A stretch of 64,000 nucleotides of DNA. Origin: Tardibacter sp963781025 (lineage in GTDB: Bacteria > Pseudomonadota > Alphaproteobacteria > Sphingomonadales > Sphingomonadaceae). The stretch spans positions 1,178,001 to 1,242,000 of the forward strand of contig CAWADU010000003.1 in NCBI GenBank assembly GCA_963781025.1, written 5' to 3'. Position 1 is the first letter of the stretch. The number at the start of each line of letters is the position of its first letter. The notes under the pieces were generated by a model, which did not search any database, was not told the DNA's origin, and saw nothing but the letters and a program-made list of their open reading frames with translations. Position numbers and translations under genes: made by a program. Shown here one piece after another: positions 28,625 to 37,414 of this stretch.

Positions 28625-29550
28625 CACGGCACTTTCTGGATCTCGTCGACGCCGGGGGCGATGCCATCGCCACCATGCTTGAAGACGCGCTGCACCGGAA
28701 GCAGCACCGCGCGGGTTTGCCCAAGGGCACGCCCGACAGCGACGCTCCGCTTGCCGGCCATACGCTGGGCATGATCTTCGAAAAGAACTCGACCCGTACC
28801 CGCGTGTCCTTCGACATGGCGATGCGCCAGCTCGGCGGCAACACCATTGTGCTGGAGGCCGGGTCAACGCAGTTGGGACGGGGCGAAACCATCGCCGACA
28901 CCGCGCGGGTACTGTCGCGCTATGTCGATGCCATCATGATCCGCACCGACGACCACCAGAAGCTGATCGAACTTGCGAAATACGCGAGCGTTCCGGTCAT
29001 CAACGGCCTGACCGACCACTCGCACCCCTGCCAGATCATGGCCGATCTGCTGACCGTTCTGGAGCGGCTGGGCGCGCTTTCGGGCACCCGCTGGGCCTGG
29101 CTGGGCGACGGCAACAACGTGCTGCATTCGATCATCGAGGCAGGCAGCCTGATGCACTTCGATGTCCGCGTCGGCTGTCCGGCGGGCTATGATCCGTCGA
29201 TGGATGTGCTCGAATCGGCCCTGAAGCGCGGAGCGACGGTCCAGATCGTCCGCGATCCCGCAAAGGCGGTGAGCGAGGCCGATGTCGTCGTGACCGATAC
29301 CTGGATTTCCATGGGCCAGTCGCATGTCGAGGACAAGCTGCTGGCACTTCAGCCCTATCAGGTGACCCCGGAAATCATGGCCCATGCCGCCGACCACGCG
29401 GTCTTCCTGCACTGCCTGCCGGCCCACCGGGATGAGGAGGTAGTGGACGCCGTCATCGACGGTCCGCAGTCCGCCGTCTGGGACGAGGCGGAAAATCGCC
29501 TCCATGCGCAGAAATCGGTGCTCCTCTGGGCGCTGGACAAGCTGGGGTGA
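28621..29550 (+). CDS. argF: Ornithine carbamoyltransferase
   Basis: 309 residues. The carbamoyl-phosphate motif is FEKNSTRTR (about 50-58), followed by DHSHPCQ (HPCQ box) and HCLPAHR near the C-terminus, which define the anabolic ornithine transcarbamylase. It forms citrulline from ornithine and carbamoyl phosphate. It is linked to argD and hslO by four-base overlaps, so argD-argF-hslO is one transcription unit. Length is normal for the family. Confidence 0.96.
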   Translation: MTRHFLDLVDAGGDAIATMLEDALHRKQHRAGLPKGTPDSDAPLAGHTLGMIFEKNSTRTRVSFDMAMRQLGGNTIVLEAGSTQLGRGETIADTARVLSRYVDAIMIRTDDHQKLIELAKYASVPVINGLTDHSHPCQIMADLLTVLERLGALSGTRWAWLGDGNNVLHSIIEAGSLMHFDVRVGCPAGYDPSMDVLESALKRGATVQIVRDPAKAVSEADVVVTDTWISMGQSHVEDKLLALQPYQVTPEIMAHAADHAVFLHCLPAHRDEEVVDAVIDGPQSAVWDEAENRLHAQKSVLLWALDKLG

Positions 29551-30464
29551 GCGCGTCGGCCAGTTCGGGCAGCGATCTCTACACGATCAGCGATGTGGAT
29601 CGCTGCCTTGGATTCAGCATTCCCACCCGCCATGCGCGCGGGCGGCTGGTCCGGCTGGGGCCGGTGCTGGACGCCATCCTTTCCAACCATGACTATCCGC
29701 CGCCCTTGGCGGGGCTGCTGGCCGAGGCGCTGACGCTTACCGCGCTTCTTGGCTCCACGTTGAAGGATGCGGGCGGCCAGCTCACTCTGCAGGCCCAGGC
29801 GAAGGGCGGGATCGTCGATCTTCTGGTGTGCGACTATCGCGCGGGCGCCTTGCGCGGCTACATCCGGCATGATCCGGAACGCGTCACGGCGATGTCGGCA
29901 ACATCCAGCCTTTCCGATGTTTTCGGCACGGGCTACCTTGCTTTGACCTTCGACCAGGCGGCGACGGGTGAACGATACCAGGGCATCGTTCCGCTGGAGG
30001 GCGAGAGCCTGGCACAGGCTGCCGAGCATTATTTCAGCCAGTCGGAGCAGATCCCCTCGCTCGTCCGCCTTTCGGTCGCGGACATGGGAGACGCGGGCCA
30101 CGTCGCGGCCGGCATTCTCCTGCAACATCTCGCCGAGGGCGAAATCGGCCGTGAGCGGCTTCATGTCCGCCAGGACCACCCCGACTGGGAGCACGTCCAC
30201 ACGCTTGCCGAAACCGTCACCGATGATGAACTGATCGAACCGGCCCTGTCGCTCGAAGCGTTGCTGTGGCGGCTGTTCAACGAGGACGAGGTTCGCGTCA
30301 TCGAGCCTCAGCCCCTCACCCGCGGCTGCCGTTGCACGATCGAGCATATCCGCGACGTCATCCTCCGATTCCCGGAGGATGAGCGCATCGATATGCGCGG
30401 GGACAATGGACTGATCACCGTTGACTGTGCATTTTGCGCCCGCAATTTCCGCATCGAAGGATAG
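29547..30464 (+). CDS. hslO: Hsp33 redox-regulated chaperone
   Basis: 305 residues. The C-terminal zinc-binding cysteines CRC (in TRGCRCTIEHI) and CAFC (VDCAFCARNF) form the redox switch of Hsp33, which releases zinc and becomes an ATP-independent holdase on oxidation. The N-terminal domain has typical segments (LLAEALTLTALLGSTLK, LTLQAQAKGG). The start is GTG within the overlap with the argF stop. Location behind argF is frequent in alphaproteobacteria. Confidence 0.94.
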   Translation: MSASASSGSDLYTISDVDRCLGFSIPTRHARGRLVRLGPVLDAILSNHDYPPPLAGLLAEALTLTALLGSTLKDAGGQLTLQAQAKGGIVDLLVCDYRAGALRGYIRHDPERVTAMSATSSLSDVFGTGYLALTFDQAATGERYQGIVPLEGESLAQAAEHYFSQSEQIPSLVRLSVADMGDAGHVAAGILLQHLAEGEIGRERLHVRQDHPDWEHVHTLAETVTDDELIEPALSLEALLWRLFNEDEVRVIEPQPLTRGCRCTIEHIRDVILRFPEDERIDMRGDNGLITVDCAFCARNFRIEG

Positions 30465-30508
30465 AAGTTCAGGGTCACGCCGACCCGCCCTTCCTGCCTC
30501 AAGGCCGT

Positions 30509-32734
30509 TCAGACGATCAGCGCCACGACTTCATAATCGCGCAGCTCAGGCGCAATAACCTCCACCGTCCGTCCATTCTGGTGGAAGGCAACCGCCTTTT
30601 CCGCCCGCAACAGCCGCGCCGAGCGGATCCTGACATCCTCGTCGAGCGTCAGACGCACGGTCTGCGGTCCCAGGGCCGCGACACGGCGCATATTGGCGCG
30701 GAATGTGTGCGGGTTATGGTAGTTTATCAGGTGGACGGCATAGCCGGGCTCGGTCCGCCAACCGAATATCTCCACCAGTCCTTCGCCATCCACCCGCACC
30801 GGCATGGTGTCGGAAAGCGCCCAGCGCAGGCTGTTCGCCAACAGATCAGCCAGATCGCCGCCGCCGGACTTCCAATATGTCGCAGCGATGTCCATCGAGA
30901 GATAGACCAGACGCGAGCCGTCCTTTTCGCGGGCGATCGCCGTCGGGCGCTGCGCTCGTTCGACCGGCGTGATGGACAATTCGGTCGGATACGACGGATA
31001 GGCCGGAATCTGCCGCAGCAGAGGCGCTGCGTCGCTCTCGAACGGCACGGTCCAACCGGCGCCCTGAATCCAGGCCGTGTCGCGGAAGGACGCCAGGATC
31101 GGGTGCCGCCGTTCGATTCGCTGCAAGGTAGGGGCGGCCTCCAGCCCCGGCCCCGGAGGGGACGTGCGCATATAAGCGGCGCGGTCCCCGGTCCTGCGGA
31201 TGCCGAACAATTCACCAAGCGCGAAGTCCGCCCGCAACTTGCCTGTCTCGTCGTAGACCCCCGTTTCGAACGTCGACACCAGCGAACCGCCTTGGTCGAC
31301 ATAGGCGGCAATCTGCCCTTTCTGGCGGTCGCTCATCAGGGCGAAATTGGGCAGCAGCAGCGCCTTATAGCGTCCGATCGTCTCCAGGCCGAGATCGTCT
31401 TCGCGCACAAGATCGAAGGGAATGCGCGCGTCGAGCAGGATGGCGAATACCGCCTCCAGCGTATTCTGCATCGGGCTGCCGTCCGGCGCCTTATAGAACC
31501 TGTTGGAAAATGGCGCGATGACCACTCCCAGATTGGCAAGCGAGTGGCGGTTGCGGAAATGCTCGTCATTGCGCGCCTGCCAGGCCATGAAATCGCTGCC
31601 GGTTTTCTGCCAGCGGCGGTCGTAGCGAAAGCCCTCCTCGAACCCGAGCCAGTGATACCAGATGGCGCCACCCGCGGCGCAGCTCTGGATCATCCGCGAC
31701 GTCACCTCGGCCGCTTCGCCACTGGCATGACGCCAGGTGGTGTTGCGCGCGCCCGTCGCGGCCATCACCGGGCGATCCTTCATCGTCGCCCTGCCCAACC
31801 GGACAACCTGCGACACATCCCATACCGGCTCGGTAAGGTCGCGCGACTGATGGTCGGCCATGAACCAGGGAAACTGCCGGATCAGATCGTGCATGTCGGC
31901 GCTGGTGCCAAGGATGCCGGCGAAGATGCCCCCCTGCACCACGGCTTCCGGGTTCTGGTCGCGCACCGTTTTCTGGTAGAGGTTGTTGAGTTCGATGGAT
32001 CGGCCAAAAACGGCATCCCGATAGGTCACCGATGCCGGATCGCCTATCTTTCGGCAGATCCCGCAATAGCAGGGGAACACTCCCGCAGGCGGCCAGCCGT
32101 TCAGGAAAAATCCGTCCAGCGCATAACCTCCAGGGGCCGTCAGCTCGGTCATGATCGCCGGGATCACTTCTGAATAATAACTGGTGAAAGGGCAGAGGGA
32201 GGCGACGTTCTGCGCGACGCCGAAGCCGGTTTCGGGCGTGCCGGGCGGCGTTTCCCGGGCCGGTTCGTAGAAGGCGACGAGCTGGCCGTCCTTGGCGCGG
32301 CGGAACCATTCCGGATGGCTGTGACTGAGCTGGATCGCGGCCATGTCGGGGCTTAGCCGCCCAATGATGCGGATGCCCTGTGCGCGTAATGCCTTAACGC
32401 ACTCGCCAACCAGATCGCGTTTCCCCAGACCCGGCGCGATGGGATAGTTTTCGACCCGGGTCGGATAGAAGGCGCCGATGTTGCCGAGGCTGAGCAGCGC
32501 CACGTCTGCGTGGCAATCGGTCAGGTAGCGGACGAATACCTCGACATCGAACTGGCCAAGATCGTGCATGTTGGTGTTGATCTGGATCATCCGCCGCACA
32601 CGCTGGTGCCACGGCTTTGCCGCCTCGTCAGAACCCGCAACCTGCGGCGCGGCGGCGGCCGCTGAAGTCAGGAGACCGGCCGACAGTGCTCCGGCCACGC
32701 CCAGGGCGGCAAACTCCCGTCTCGTGCTTTCCAT
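30509..32734 (-). CDS. Tat-exported glycoside-hydrolase-like protein (GHL6 plus beta-galactosidase trimerisation-like domain)
   Basis: 741 residues from ATG 32734, with GGGAGA upstream. The N-terminus MESTRREF followed by a hydrophobic Ala-rich stretch is a twin-arginine signal. A (beta/alpha)8-like domain follows with NTNMHDLGQFDVEVF and AIQLSHSHPEWF, matching the hypothetical glycosyl hydrolase 6 type. The middle (KALLLPNFALMSDRQKGQIAAYVDQGGSLV) looks like the glutamine-amidotransferase-fold trimerisation domain of GH42 enzymes. The end is beta-sandwich-like. Substrate unknown. It stands alone, not in a polysaccharide utilisation cluster. Confidence 0.7.
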   Translation of the reverse strand: MESTRREFAALGVAGALSAGLLTSAAAAAPQVAGSDEAAKPWHQRVRRMIQINTNMHDLGQFDVEVFVRYLTDCHADVALLSLGNIGAFYPTRVENYPIAPGLGKRDLVGECVKALRAQGIRIIGRLSPDMAAIQLSHSHPEWFRRAKDGQLVAFYEPARETPPGTPETGFGVAQNVASLCPFTSYYSEVIPAIMTELTAPGGYALDGFFLNGWPPAGVFPCYCGICRKIGDPASVTYRDAVFGRSIELNNLYQKTVRDQNPEAVVQGGIFAGILGTSADMHDLIRQFPWFMADHQSRDLTEPVWDVSQVVRLGRATMKDRPVMAATGARNTTWRHASGEAAEVTSRMIQSCAAGGAIWYHWLGFEEGFRYDRRWQKTGSDFMAWQARNDEHFRNRHSLANLGVVIAPFSNRFYKAPDGSPMQNTLEAVFAILLDARIPFDLVREDDLGLETIGRYKALLLPNFALMSDRQKGQIAAYVDQGGSLVSTFETGVYDETGKLRADFALGELFGIRRTGDRAAYMRTSPPGPGLEAAPTLQRIERRHPILASFRDTAWIQGAGWTVPFESDAAPLLRQIPAYPSYPTELSITPVERAQRPTAIAREKDGSRLVYLSMDIAATYWKSGGGDLADLLANSLRWALSDTMPVRVDGEGLVEIFGWRTEPGYAVHLINYHNPHTFRANMRRVAALGPQTVRLTLDEDVRIRSARLLRAEKAVAFHQNGRTVEVIAPELRDYEVVALIV

Positions 32735-32887
32735 GCAAGCTCTCCCATGATTATTATCGTTTTCATCGGCTGTCTTTGGCGCCAACAAATCGATAATCCA
32801 AAATAAGCAGCGGAGACACTTGCTTTTTCGATGTGCGCCCGTTGTCCCAACGAGCGACCGAGCCGTCAGCCGTGACGGCGATCCGCT

Positions 32888-33421
32888 TTAATTCAAAATC
32901 AGCCGGTCATCCTTGATCGTGACCGATCCCACCCGGCGCAGCCAGCTTTGGCCGAGCAGCGACACGCCCAGATCGCCGTCGATGACGGCCCCTTCGACAT
33001 CACGGGCTTCCAGCGGTCCGATGCGAATCCGGTCGATCATGACAGGCTTCATCGCCACCTTGCCATTCGCGGTCCGTGCTTCGCCGATGAAATCACCTGC
33101 TATTGGCGCGATTCCAGCGCGCTGCGCATCGGCTCGCGACAATGCGACGGCGGTCGCTCCGGTGTCGATCAGGAAATGGATCACGGTCGGCCCGACCTGG
33201 GCATCGACATAGAAATGACCGTCGGGCGCGCGCGGAACGACCACCTGCGCCGAACCATTACCGATCAAAACCTTATCTTCCGCTGCCTTGGCCGCAGGCG
33301 GAGGTTCTTGCGCGCGGGTTGTCGCGATCTGCGTCACGGGCGCCTTACCGGGCCTGGCTGGAGTGAATATCCAGGCCAGTGCCAGCAGAAAAACCATGAT
33401 GCACACCAGCAGCCGAGCCAT
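32888..33421 (-). CDS. Retropepsin-like aspartic protease, membrane-anchored
   Basis: 177 residues. One N-terminal hydrophobic helix (about 5-20) anchors a Pro/Ala-rich linker and a clan AA domain with the active-site motif DTGAT (Asp86-Thr90) and the second conserved LLGQSWLRRV segment. These proteins act as homodimers, like retroviral protease, in the periplasm (TIGR02281 type). Substrates are mostly unknown. It is divergent from the flavin reductase gene, and its start sits at the edge of the shared upstream region. Confidence 0.88.
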   Translation of the reverse strand: MARLLVCIMVFLLALAWIFTPARPGKAPVTQIATTRAQEPPPAAKAAEDKVLIGNGSAQVVVPRAPDGHFYVDAQVGPTVIHFLIDTGATAVALSRADAQRAGIAPIAGDFIGEARTANGKVAMKPVMIDRIRIGPLEARDVEGAVIDGDLGVSLLGQSWLRRVGSVTIKDDRLILN

Positions 33422-33561
33422 TGCGCCACCTTGTTGCCGCGTCGGGAAATGCCCACATTGCTACAGGAAACTTTACAGATGGTGTCTTCACCAAAGGCCG
33501 GATGGCAAAATTTGCCGGCTGTGGTTATGGACTGGAATATTCAAAAGACAGGACTTTGCCC

Positions 33562-34089
33562 ATGGCGTCTTCCGCTACCGCACCCCCCGCCGCTCCAGGC
33601 ACCGAAGACTTGGCCATGCAGGCCAAGCTCGCGCTGCGCCGGATGGCGAAGTCGGTAACGGTCATCACCTGCCGGCACGAAGGCAGGCGCTATGCGATGG
33701 CTGCAACCGCTGTCGACGCGCTTTCGATGGACCCGCCCTCGATGATTATTTCGGTCAATCGCTCGGCGTCGATCCATGCGCCGCTCTCGGCCGGTACAGG
33801 TTTCTGCATCAACGTCCTGTCGCGCGCCCAAGAAGAAATCTCTCGCGCATGCGGCGGCCGGCTCAAGGGGGAGGATCGGTTTGCGCTTGGTCGGTGGGTG
33901 GATGGCAAGGACGGCATACCCGTGCTCGCCGACGCGCAGGCCAACATCGTCTGCCGCAATGAATTGTCGGTCTCATATGGCACCCATGGAATCTTTATCG
34001 GCCGGGTGATGGAGGTCCGTCACCATGGCGAGATCGATCCGCTGGTCTATGTCGATGGCCGCTATACGACAACGCTTCCTGCAAGCTGA
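33562..34089 (+). CDS. Flavin reductase family protein
   Basis: 175 residues from ATG 33562; longer frames from 33502 and 33421 are open but add non-conserved residues. The flavin-reductase-like fold is shown by AKSVTVITCRHEGRRYAMAATAVDALSMDPPSMIISVNRSAS, read here as two adjoining blocks, and by the later GIFIGRVMEVR and PLVYVDGRY. Such proteins bind FMN/FAD and supply reduced flavin to monooxygenases; the partner enzyme is not next to it. The next gene on the strand is the ModE-like regulator. Confidence 0.85.
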   Translation: MASSATAPPAAPGTEDLAMQAKLALRRMAKSVTVITCRHEGRRYAMAATAVDALSMDPPSMIISVNRSASIHAPLSAGTGFCINVLSRAQEEISRACGGRLKGEDRFALGRWVDGKDGIPVLADAQANIVCRNELSVSYGTHGIFIGRVMEVRHHGEIDPLVYVDGRYTTTLPAS

Positions 34090-34158
34090 AGGCCGCGATC
34101 CGGCCATGACCCCGAATTTCTCGCTGACATTGAGCATAGCTTCGCCGTGGCCACAGGC

Positions 34159-34548
34159 ATGAGCGAGCCCGCCTTTCCTCCGCTCAAACTTCATGCACGG
34201 CTTTATTGCGGCGATGAAATTGCGATGGGGCCAGGCAAGGCCGACCTGTTGGATGCGATAGCCCGAACCGGGTCCATCTCGGCTGCGGGCCGGCTGATGG
34301 GGATGAGCTACCGGCGCACCTGGCTGCTGGTCGATACGATGAACCGCTGCTGGCGTGAACCGCTGGTGACGACCGCGACGGGCGGGTCCCACGGCGGTGG
34401 CGCCGCGCTGACCGCACTCGGCAGCACCATACTCATCCAGTATCGCAAGCTTCAGCAGTCGATCGAGGAGGCCGCCAGCAACGAGGCGGGGCAATTGGCG
34501 CACGCCCTTTTGCCTGAGCCCCGGCCAATCCAGAAAAAGCCAGCCTGA
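34159..34548 (+). CDS. ModE-like winged-helix regulator lacking the molybdate-binding domain
   Basis: 129 residues from ATG 34159 (GTG 34147 also possible). The winged helix-turn-helix of ModE/LysR type is clear: KADLLDAIARTGSISAAGRLMGMSYRR (about 27-53) and WLLVDTMNRCW. The tandem TOBE/Mop domains that bind molybdate in E. coli ModE are absent. It precedes modABC by 68 bases on the same strand and probably controls them, but how it would sense molybdate is not evident from this protein. Confidence 0.85.
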   Translation: MSEPAFPPLKLHARLYCGDEIAMGPGKADLLDAIARTGSISAAGRLMGMSYRRTWLLVDTMNRCWREPLVTTATGGSHGGGAALTALGSTILIQYRKLQQSIEEAASNEAGQLAHALLPEPRPIQKKPA

Positions 34549-34616
34549 ATTTCGCGCTTTCCTTCGCTATATCCTTATGCATACATCGATCGGGCGCCCG
34601 CCTGGAAGGATCGTTC

Positions 34617-35396
34617 GTGAGATTGCATGCCTGCCTGAAACTGATCGCTCCTTCAAAGCTGATCGCCCTGCTGCTCCTCTTCCTGCCCATGCCCGCGCTT
34701 GCTGCGGGACCGCTGGTGCTGGCAGCGGCCAGCCTGCAGGAAAGCCTGTCGGCAGCGGCCAATGCATGGGCGGCGAAGGGGCACGAGCATCCCGTCCTTT
34801 CCTTCGCCGCGTCCTCGGTGCTGGCACGTCAGGTTACGGCGGGGGCGCCCGCCGATGTCTTCATCTCCGCCGACGAACCCTGGATGGATGCCGTCGAGGC
34901 GAAGCAGATGTTGCGCCCCGGGACGCGCGTGCCCTTTCTCGGCAATCGCCTGGTCCTCATTGCCCCGGCTTCAGCCCCGCTGAAGATCGCCATCCGCAAG
35001 AACTTCCCCCTGGCCAGGGCGCTGGGTGACGGACGCCTTGCGATGGCCGATCCCGATGCCGTGCCCGCCGGCAAATATGGCAAGCAGGCGCTTTCCCGCC
35101 TCGGCATCTGGGCAGCCATTGAACCGAAAGTCGTCCGGGCCGAAAACGTCCGCGCCGCGCTTGCGCTGGTCGAGCGGGCCGAAGCGCGCGCCGGCATCGT
35201 CTATGCGACCGACGCCCGCGCCGCCAGGGACGTCAGTGTTGCCGGCGTCTTCCCCTCCGGCAGTCATTCGCCGATCATCTATCCGATCGCCTTGCTCACG
35301 GCCTCGACGAACAAGGAGGCGGACGCCTTCCGGCATTTCCTGGTTTCTGCCGAAGGCAAGGCGATCTTCGCCCGCTTCGGTTTCCAGCCGCGGTAA
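34617..35396 (+). CDS. modA: Molybdate ABC transporter, periplasmic binding protein
   Basis: 259 residues starting with GTG, with GGAAGGA eight bases upstream. A signal peptide (basic MRLHACLK, hydrophobic LLLFLPMPALA) ends near residue 28. The mature part has ModA signatures: LAAASLQESLSAAANAW, FAASSVLARQV, GAPADVFISADEPWMD and the C-terminal FLVSAEGKAIFARFGF. It captures molybdate or tungstate in the periplasm and delivers it to ModBC. Twelve bases separate it from modB. Confidence 0.94.
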   Translation: MRLHACLKLIAPSKLIALLLLFLPMPALAAGPLVLAAASLQESLSAAANAWAAKGHEHPVLSFAASSVLARQVTAGAPADVFISADEPWMDAVEAKQMLRPGTRVPFLGNRLVLIAPASAPLKIAIRKNFPLARALGDGRLAMADPDAVPAGKYGKQALSRLGIWAAIEPKVVRAENVRAALALVERAEARAGIVYATDARAARDVSVAGVFPSGSHSPIIYPIALLTASTNKEADAFRHFLVSAEGKAIFARFGFQPR

Positions 35397-35408
35397 ATCC
35401 GAAGCGCC

Positions 35409-36107
35409 ATGGGCATGCTGACACCTGACGAACTCCAAACGCTGGGCCTGAGCCTTAAGGTATCGTTGACAGCGACGGCGGCGATGCTGCCCTTCGCTTT
35501 CGGGTTGGCCTATGTGCTCGCCCGCGTGCGTTTTCCGGGCAAGATCCTGCTGGATGCGCTCATCCATCTGCCGCTGGTGATCCCGCCGGTTGTCACCGGC
35601 TATCTGCTTTTGCTGCTGTTCGGACGCAACGGCCCAATCGGCGCCTGGCTGGAGCACTGGTTCGGCGTCACCGTCATGTTTCGCTGGACAGGTGCCGCCA
35701 TCGCCGCCGGAATCATGGCATTGCCGCTGGTGGTACGCGCCATTCGCCTGTCGATAGAGGCGGTCGATACGCGCCTTGAAGGTGCTGCGCGCACCCTTGG
35801 CGCGTCACGCTTGCGCGCTTTTCTCACCATCACCCTGCCGCTTAGCCTGCCCGGTGTCATCGCGGGCGCGGTCCTGGGCTTTGCGAAATCGGTTGGCGAA
35901 TTCGGCGCGACCATCACCTTCGTGTCGAACATACCCGGCGAAACGCGCACGCTTTCGGTCGCCATCTATTCGGCGCTTCAGGTGCCCGGCGCGGAATTCA
36001 GCGTTGCCCGCCTCGCCGTTCTGTCGGTGCTGGTGTCGCTTGCCGCCTTGATCGCATCGGAATGGCTGGCGCGCCGGATCGGCGGAGGACGCAGCCATGT
36101 CCTTTGA
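35409..36107 (+). CDS. modB: Molybdate ABC transporter permease
   Basis: 232 residues with five or six transmembrane helices. The cytoplasmic EAA loop reads DTRLEGAARTLGASRLRAF, and the ModB-typical PLVIPPVVTGYLLLLLFGRNG and SVGEFGATITF are present. It forms the membrane channel of the molybdate importer. It overlaps modC by 11 bases, so the two subunits are likely made together. Confidence 0.95.
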   Translation: MGMLTPDELQTLGLSLKVSLTATAAMLPFAFGLAYVLARVRFPGKILLDALIHLPLVIPPVVTGYLLLLLFGRNGPIGAWLEHWFGVTVMFRWTGAAIAAGIMALPLVVRAIRLSIEAVDTRLEGAARTLGASRLRAFLTITLPLSLPGVIAGAVLGFAKSVGEFGATITFVSNIPGETRTLSVAIYSALQVPGAEFSVARLAVLSVLVSLAALIASEWLARRIGGGRSHVL

Positions 36108-36735
36108 CGTCTCCGTCGAACGGCGGCTTGGAAAGGTCGACCTCAAGCTGCGGATCGATGCCGTTCCTGGCCTGACCGCCATTTTGGGCCCGTCGGGTTC
36201 GGGAAAGACGAGCCTGCTCAATATGGTCGCCGGGCTGCTCCGCCCCGATCGCGGTCATATCGTCGTCGAAGGCCGATGCCTGTTCGACAGCGCCAAAGGA
36301 GTCAGTCTTGCGCCAGAGGCACGCCATTGCGGCTATATTTTCCAGGATGGCCGTCTGTTTCCGCATCTCAACGTGCGCGCCAACCTTGATTACGGGCGCA
36401 GGCTGACGCCCGCCGCCGATAGCTGGATGGCCTTTGGCGATGCCGTCCATTTCCTGGGCATAGGTCATCTGCTCGACCAATGGCCCGCCACCCTTTCAGG
36501 CGGCGAGGCGCAACGCGTCGCTATCGGCCGGGCGCTGCTCGCGGGTCCCCGTTTCCTGTTGATGGACGAACCGTTGTCATCACTTGATGCACCCCGGCGT
36601 GCGGAGATCATCGAGGTGATCATCCGCATCCGCGACCAGCTCCGCCTGCCGATCCTCTATGTCACGCATGACGAACGCGAGGTCGACCGGCTTGCCACCA
36701 CGCGGATCACGCTTGCCGACCCGCACAACAGCTGA
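36097..36735 (+). CDS. modC: Molybdate ABC transporter ATP-binding protein, short form without TOBE domain
   Basis: 212 residues: Walker A GPSGSGKT (31-38), Q-loop IFQDGRLFPH (81-90), signature LSGGEAQR (133-140), Walker B FLLMDEPLSSLD (153-164) and switch His in VTHDE. Typical ModC proteins have about 350 residues, with a C-terminal TOBE/Mop domain that binds molybdate and inhibits transport. Here the frame stops right after the ATPase core. The 3' end converges on the DUF2239 gene, 16 bases away. Function as ModBC partner is inferred from the operon. Confidence 0.92.
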   Translation: MSFDVSVERRLGKVDLKLRIDAVPGLTAILGPSGSGKTSLLNMVAGLLRPDRGHIVVEGRCLFDSAKGVSLAPEARHCGYIFQDGRLFPHLNVRANLDYGRRLTPAADSWMAFGDAVHFLGIGHLLDQWPATLSGGEAQRVAIGRALLAGPRFLLMDEPLSSLDAPRRAEIIEVIIRIRDQLRLPILYVTHDEREVDRLATTRITLADPHNS

Positions 36736-36751
36736 TCTCGGGCGGCTGATC

Positions 36752-37336
36752 TCAGGCGGTCATTCCTTCGCGGCCAACATCCAGCATGCGGGTGATCTGA
36801 TCGCCCACATCGCCCGGCCAGCCCGCCGTCACTTTCCCCAGCGTTTCGAAGTCGCTCGCGAAAAGCGCCCGCGATGCCTCTTCGAACCCCGGTGCATCAC
36901 CCGCCATGGCATGCATGAGGCGATATGCCGCCTCCTGCGCATCACGAAGACGGTCTTTCGCCGAATTGGCCTTGCGAGCCTCATCCACCAGTCGGCGTAA
37001 CGCGACCGACGCCCCGCCCGGCTGGCTGGCGAGCCAATCCCAATGGCGAGGCAACAAGGTCACCTCGCGCGCCACGACCCCCAGCTTCGGGCGGCCGGGC
37101 CGTCGCGCGCCCTCCTCGCCTGCCGGCGATGGCGCCAGTCTTGCGATCACGTCTTCCATGCTGCCGCGCAGGTCCAGTTCTACGATGCGTCCACTATGAT
37201 CGTCGAAAACGAGCACGGGTGTTCGACCCTCGCCAGCGGCCTTTACCACGCGCGCCACTTCAACGAGCGATCCGGATGCGATTCGCTGTGAACCTGCAAA
37301 GGCGGAGCAGGAAAATGGGGAAGTGGCCGGCATCAT
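36752..37336 (-). CDS. DUF2239 family protein
   Basis: 194 residues from ATG 37336, chosen because GGAG lies just upstream and family members begin near here (CSAFAGSQRIASG). Conserved DUF2239 segments include VLVFDDHSGRIVELDLRG, GRPKLGVVAREVTLLPRHWDWLASQPGG and AYRLMHAMAGD. The function of the family is unknown; the GRPKLGV stretch has been likened to AT-hook or LysM-type regulators of YbgA sort, without proof. A long AT-rich inverted repeat sits 30 bases upstream of the start. Confidence 0.85.
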   Translation of the reverse strand: MMPATSPFSCSAFAGSQRIASGSLVEVARVVKAAGEGRTPVLVFDDHSGRIVELDLRGSMEDVIARLAPSPAGEEGARRPGRPKLGVVAREVTLLPRHWDWLASQPGGASVALRRLVDEARKANSAKDRLRDAQEAAYRLMHAMAGDAPGFEEASRALFASDFETLGKVTAGWPGDVGDQITRMLDVGREGMTA

Positions 37337-37365
37337 CGTCTCCAGTGCATATGAATTGCACCGGC

Positions 37366-37409
37366 TTTTATCCGGGTATAATGCCGCCGTCAATTATATC
37401 CGGATAAAA
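37366..37409. repeat. 17-bp inverted repeat between phaZ and DUF2239 gene
   Basis: Left arm 37366-37382 and right arm 37393-37409 match in 16 of 17 positions as inverted copies of TTTTATCCGGRTATAAT, with a 10-base spacer. Each arm itself contains the palindromic core TATCCGGATA or its one-base variant. It starts five bases after the phaZ stop and ends 30 bases before the DUF2239 start. It has no U-tract, so an operator or overlapping promoter (both strands show TATAAT) is more likely than a terminator. Confidence 0.6.
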
Positions 37410-37414
37410 TTATA

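Noticed and set aside
36730..36765. Repeated CTGATCTCxGGCGG near the modC/DUF2239 junction
   Set aside because: Two short imperfect copies only, partly inside coding ends; probably chance.
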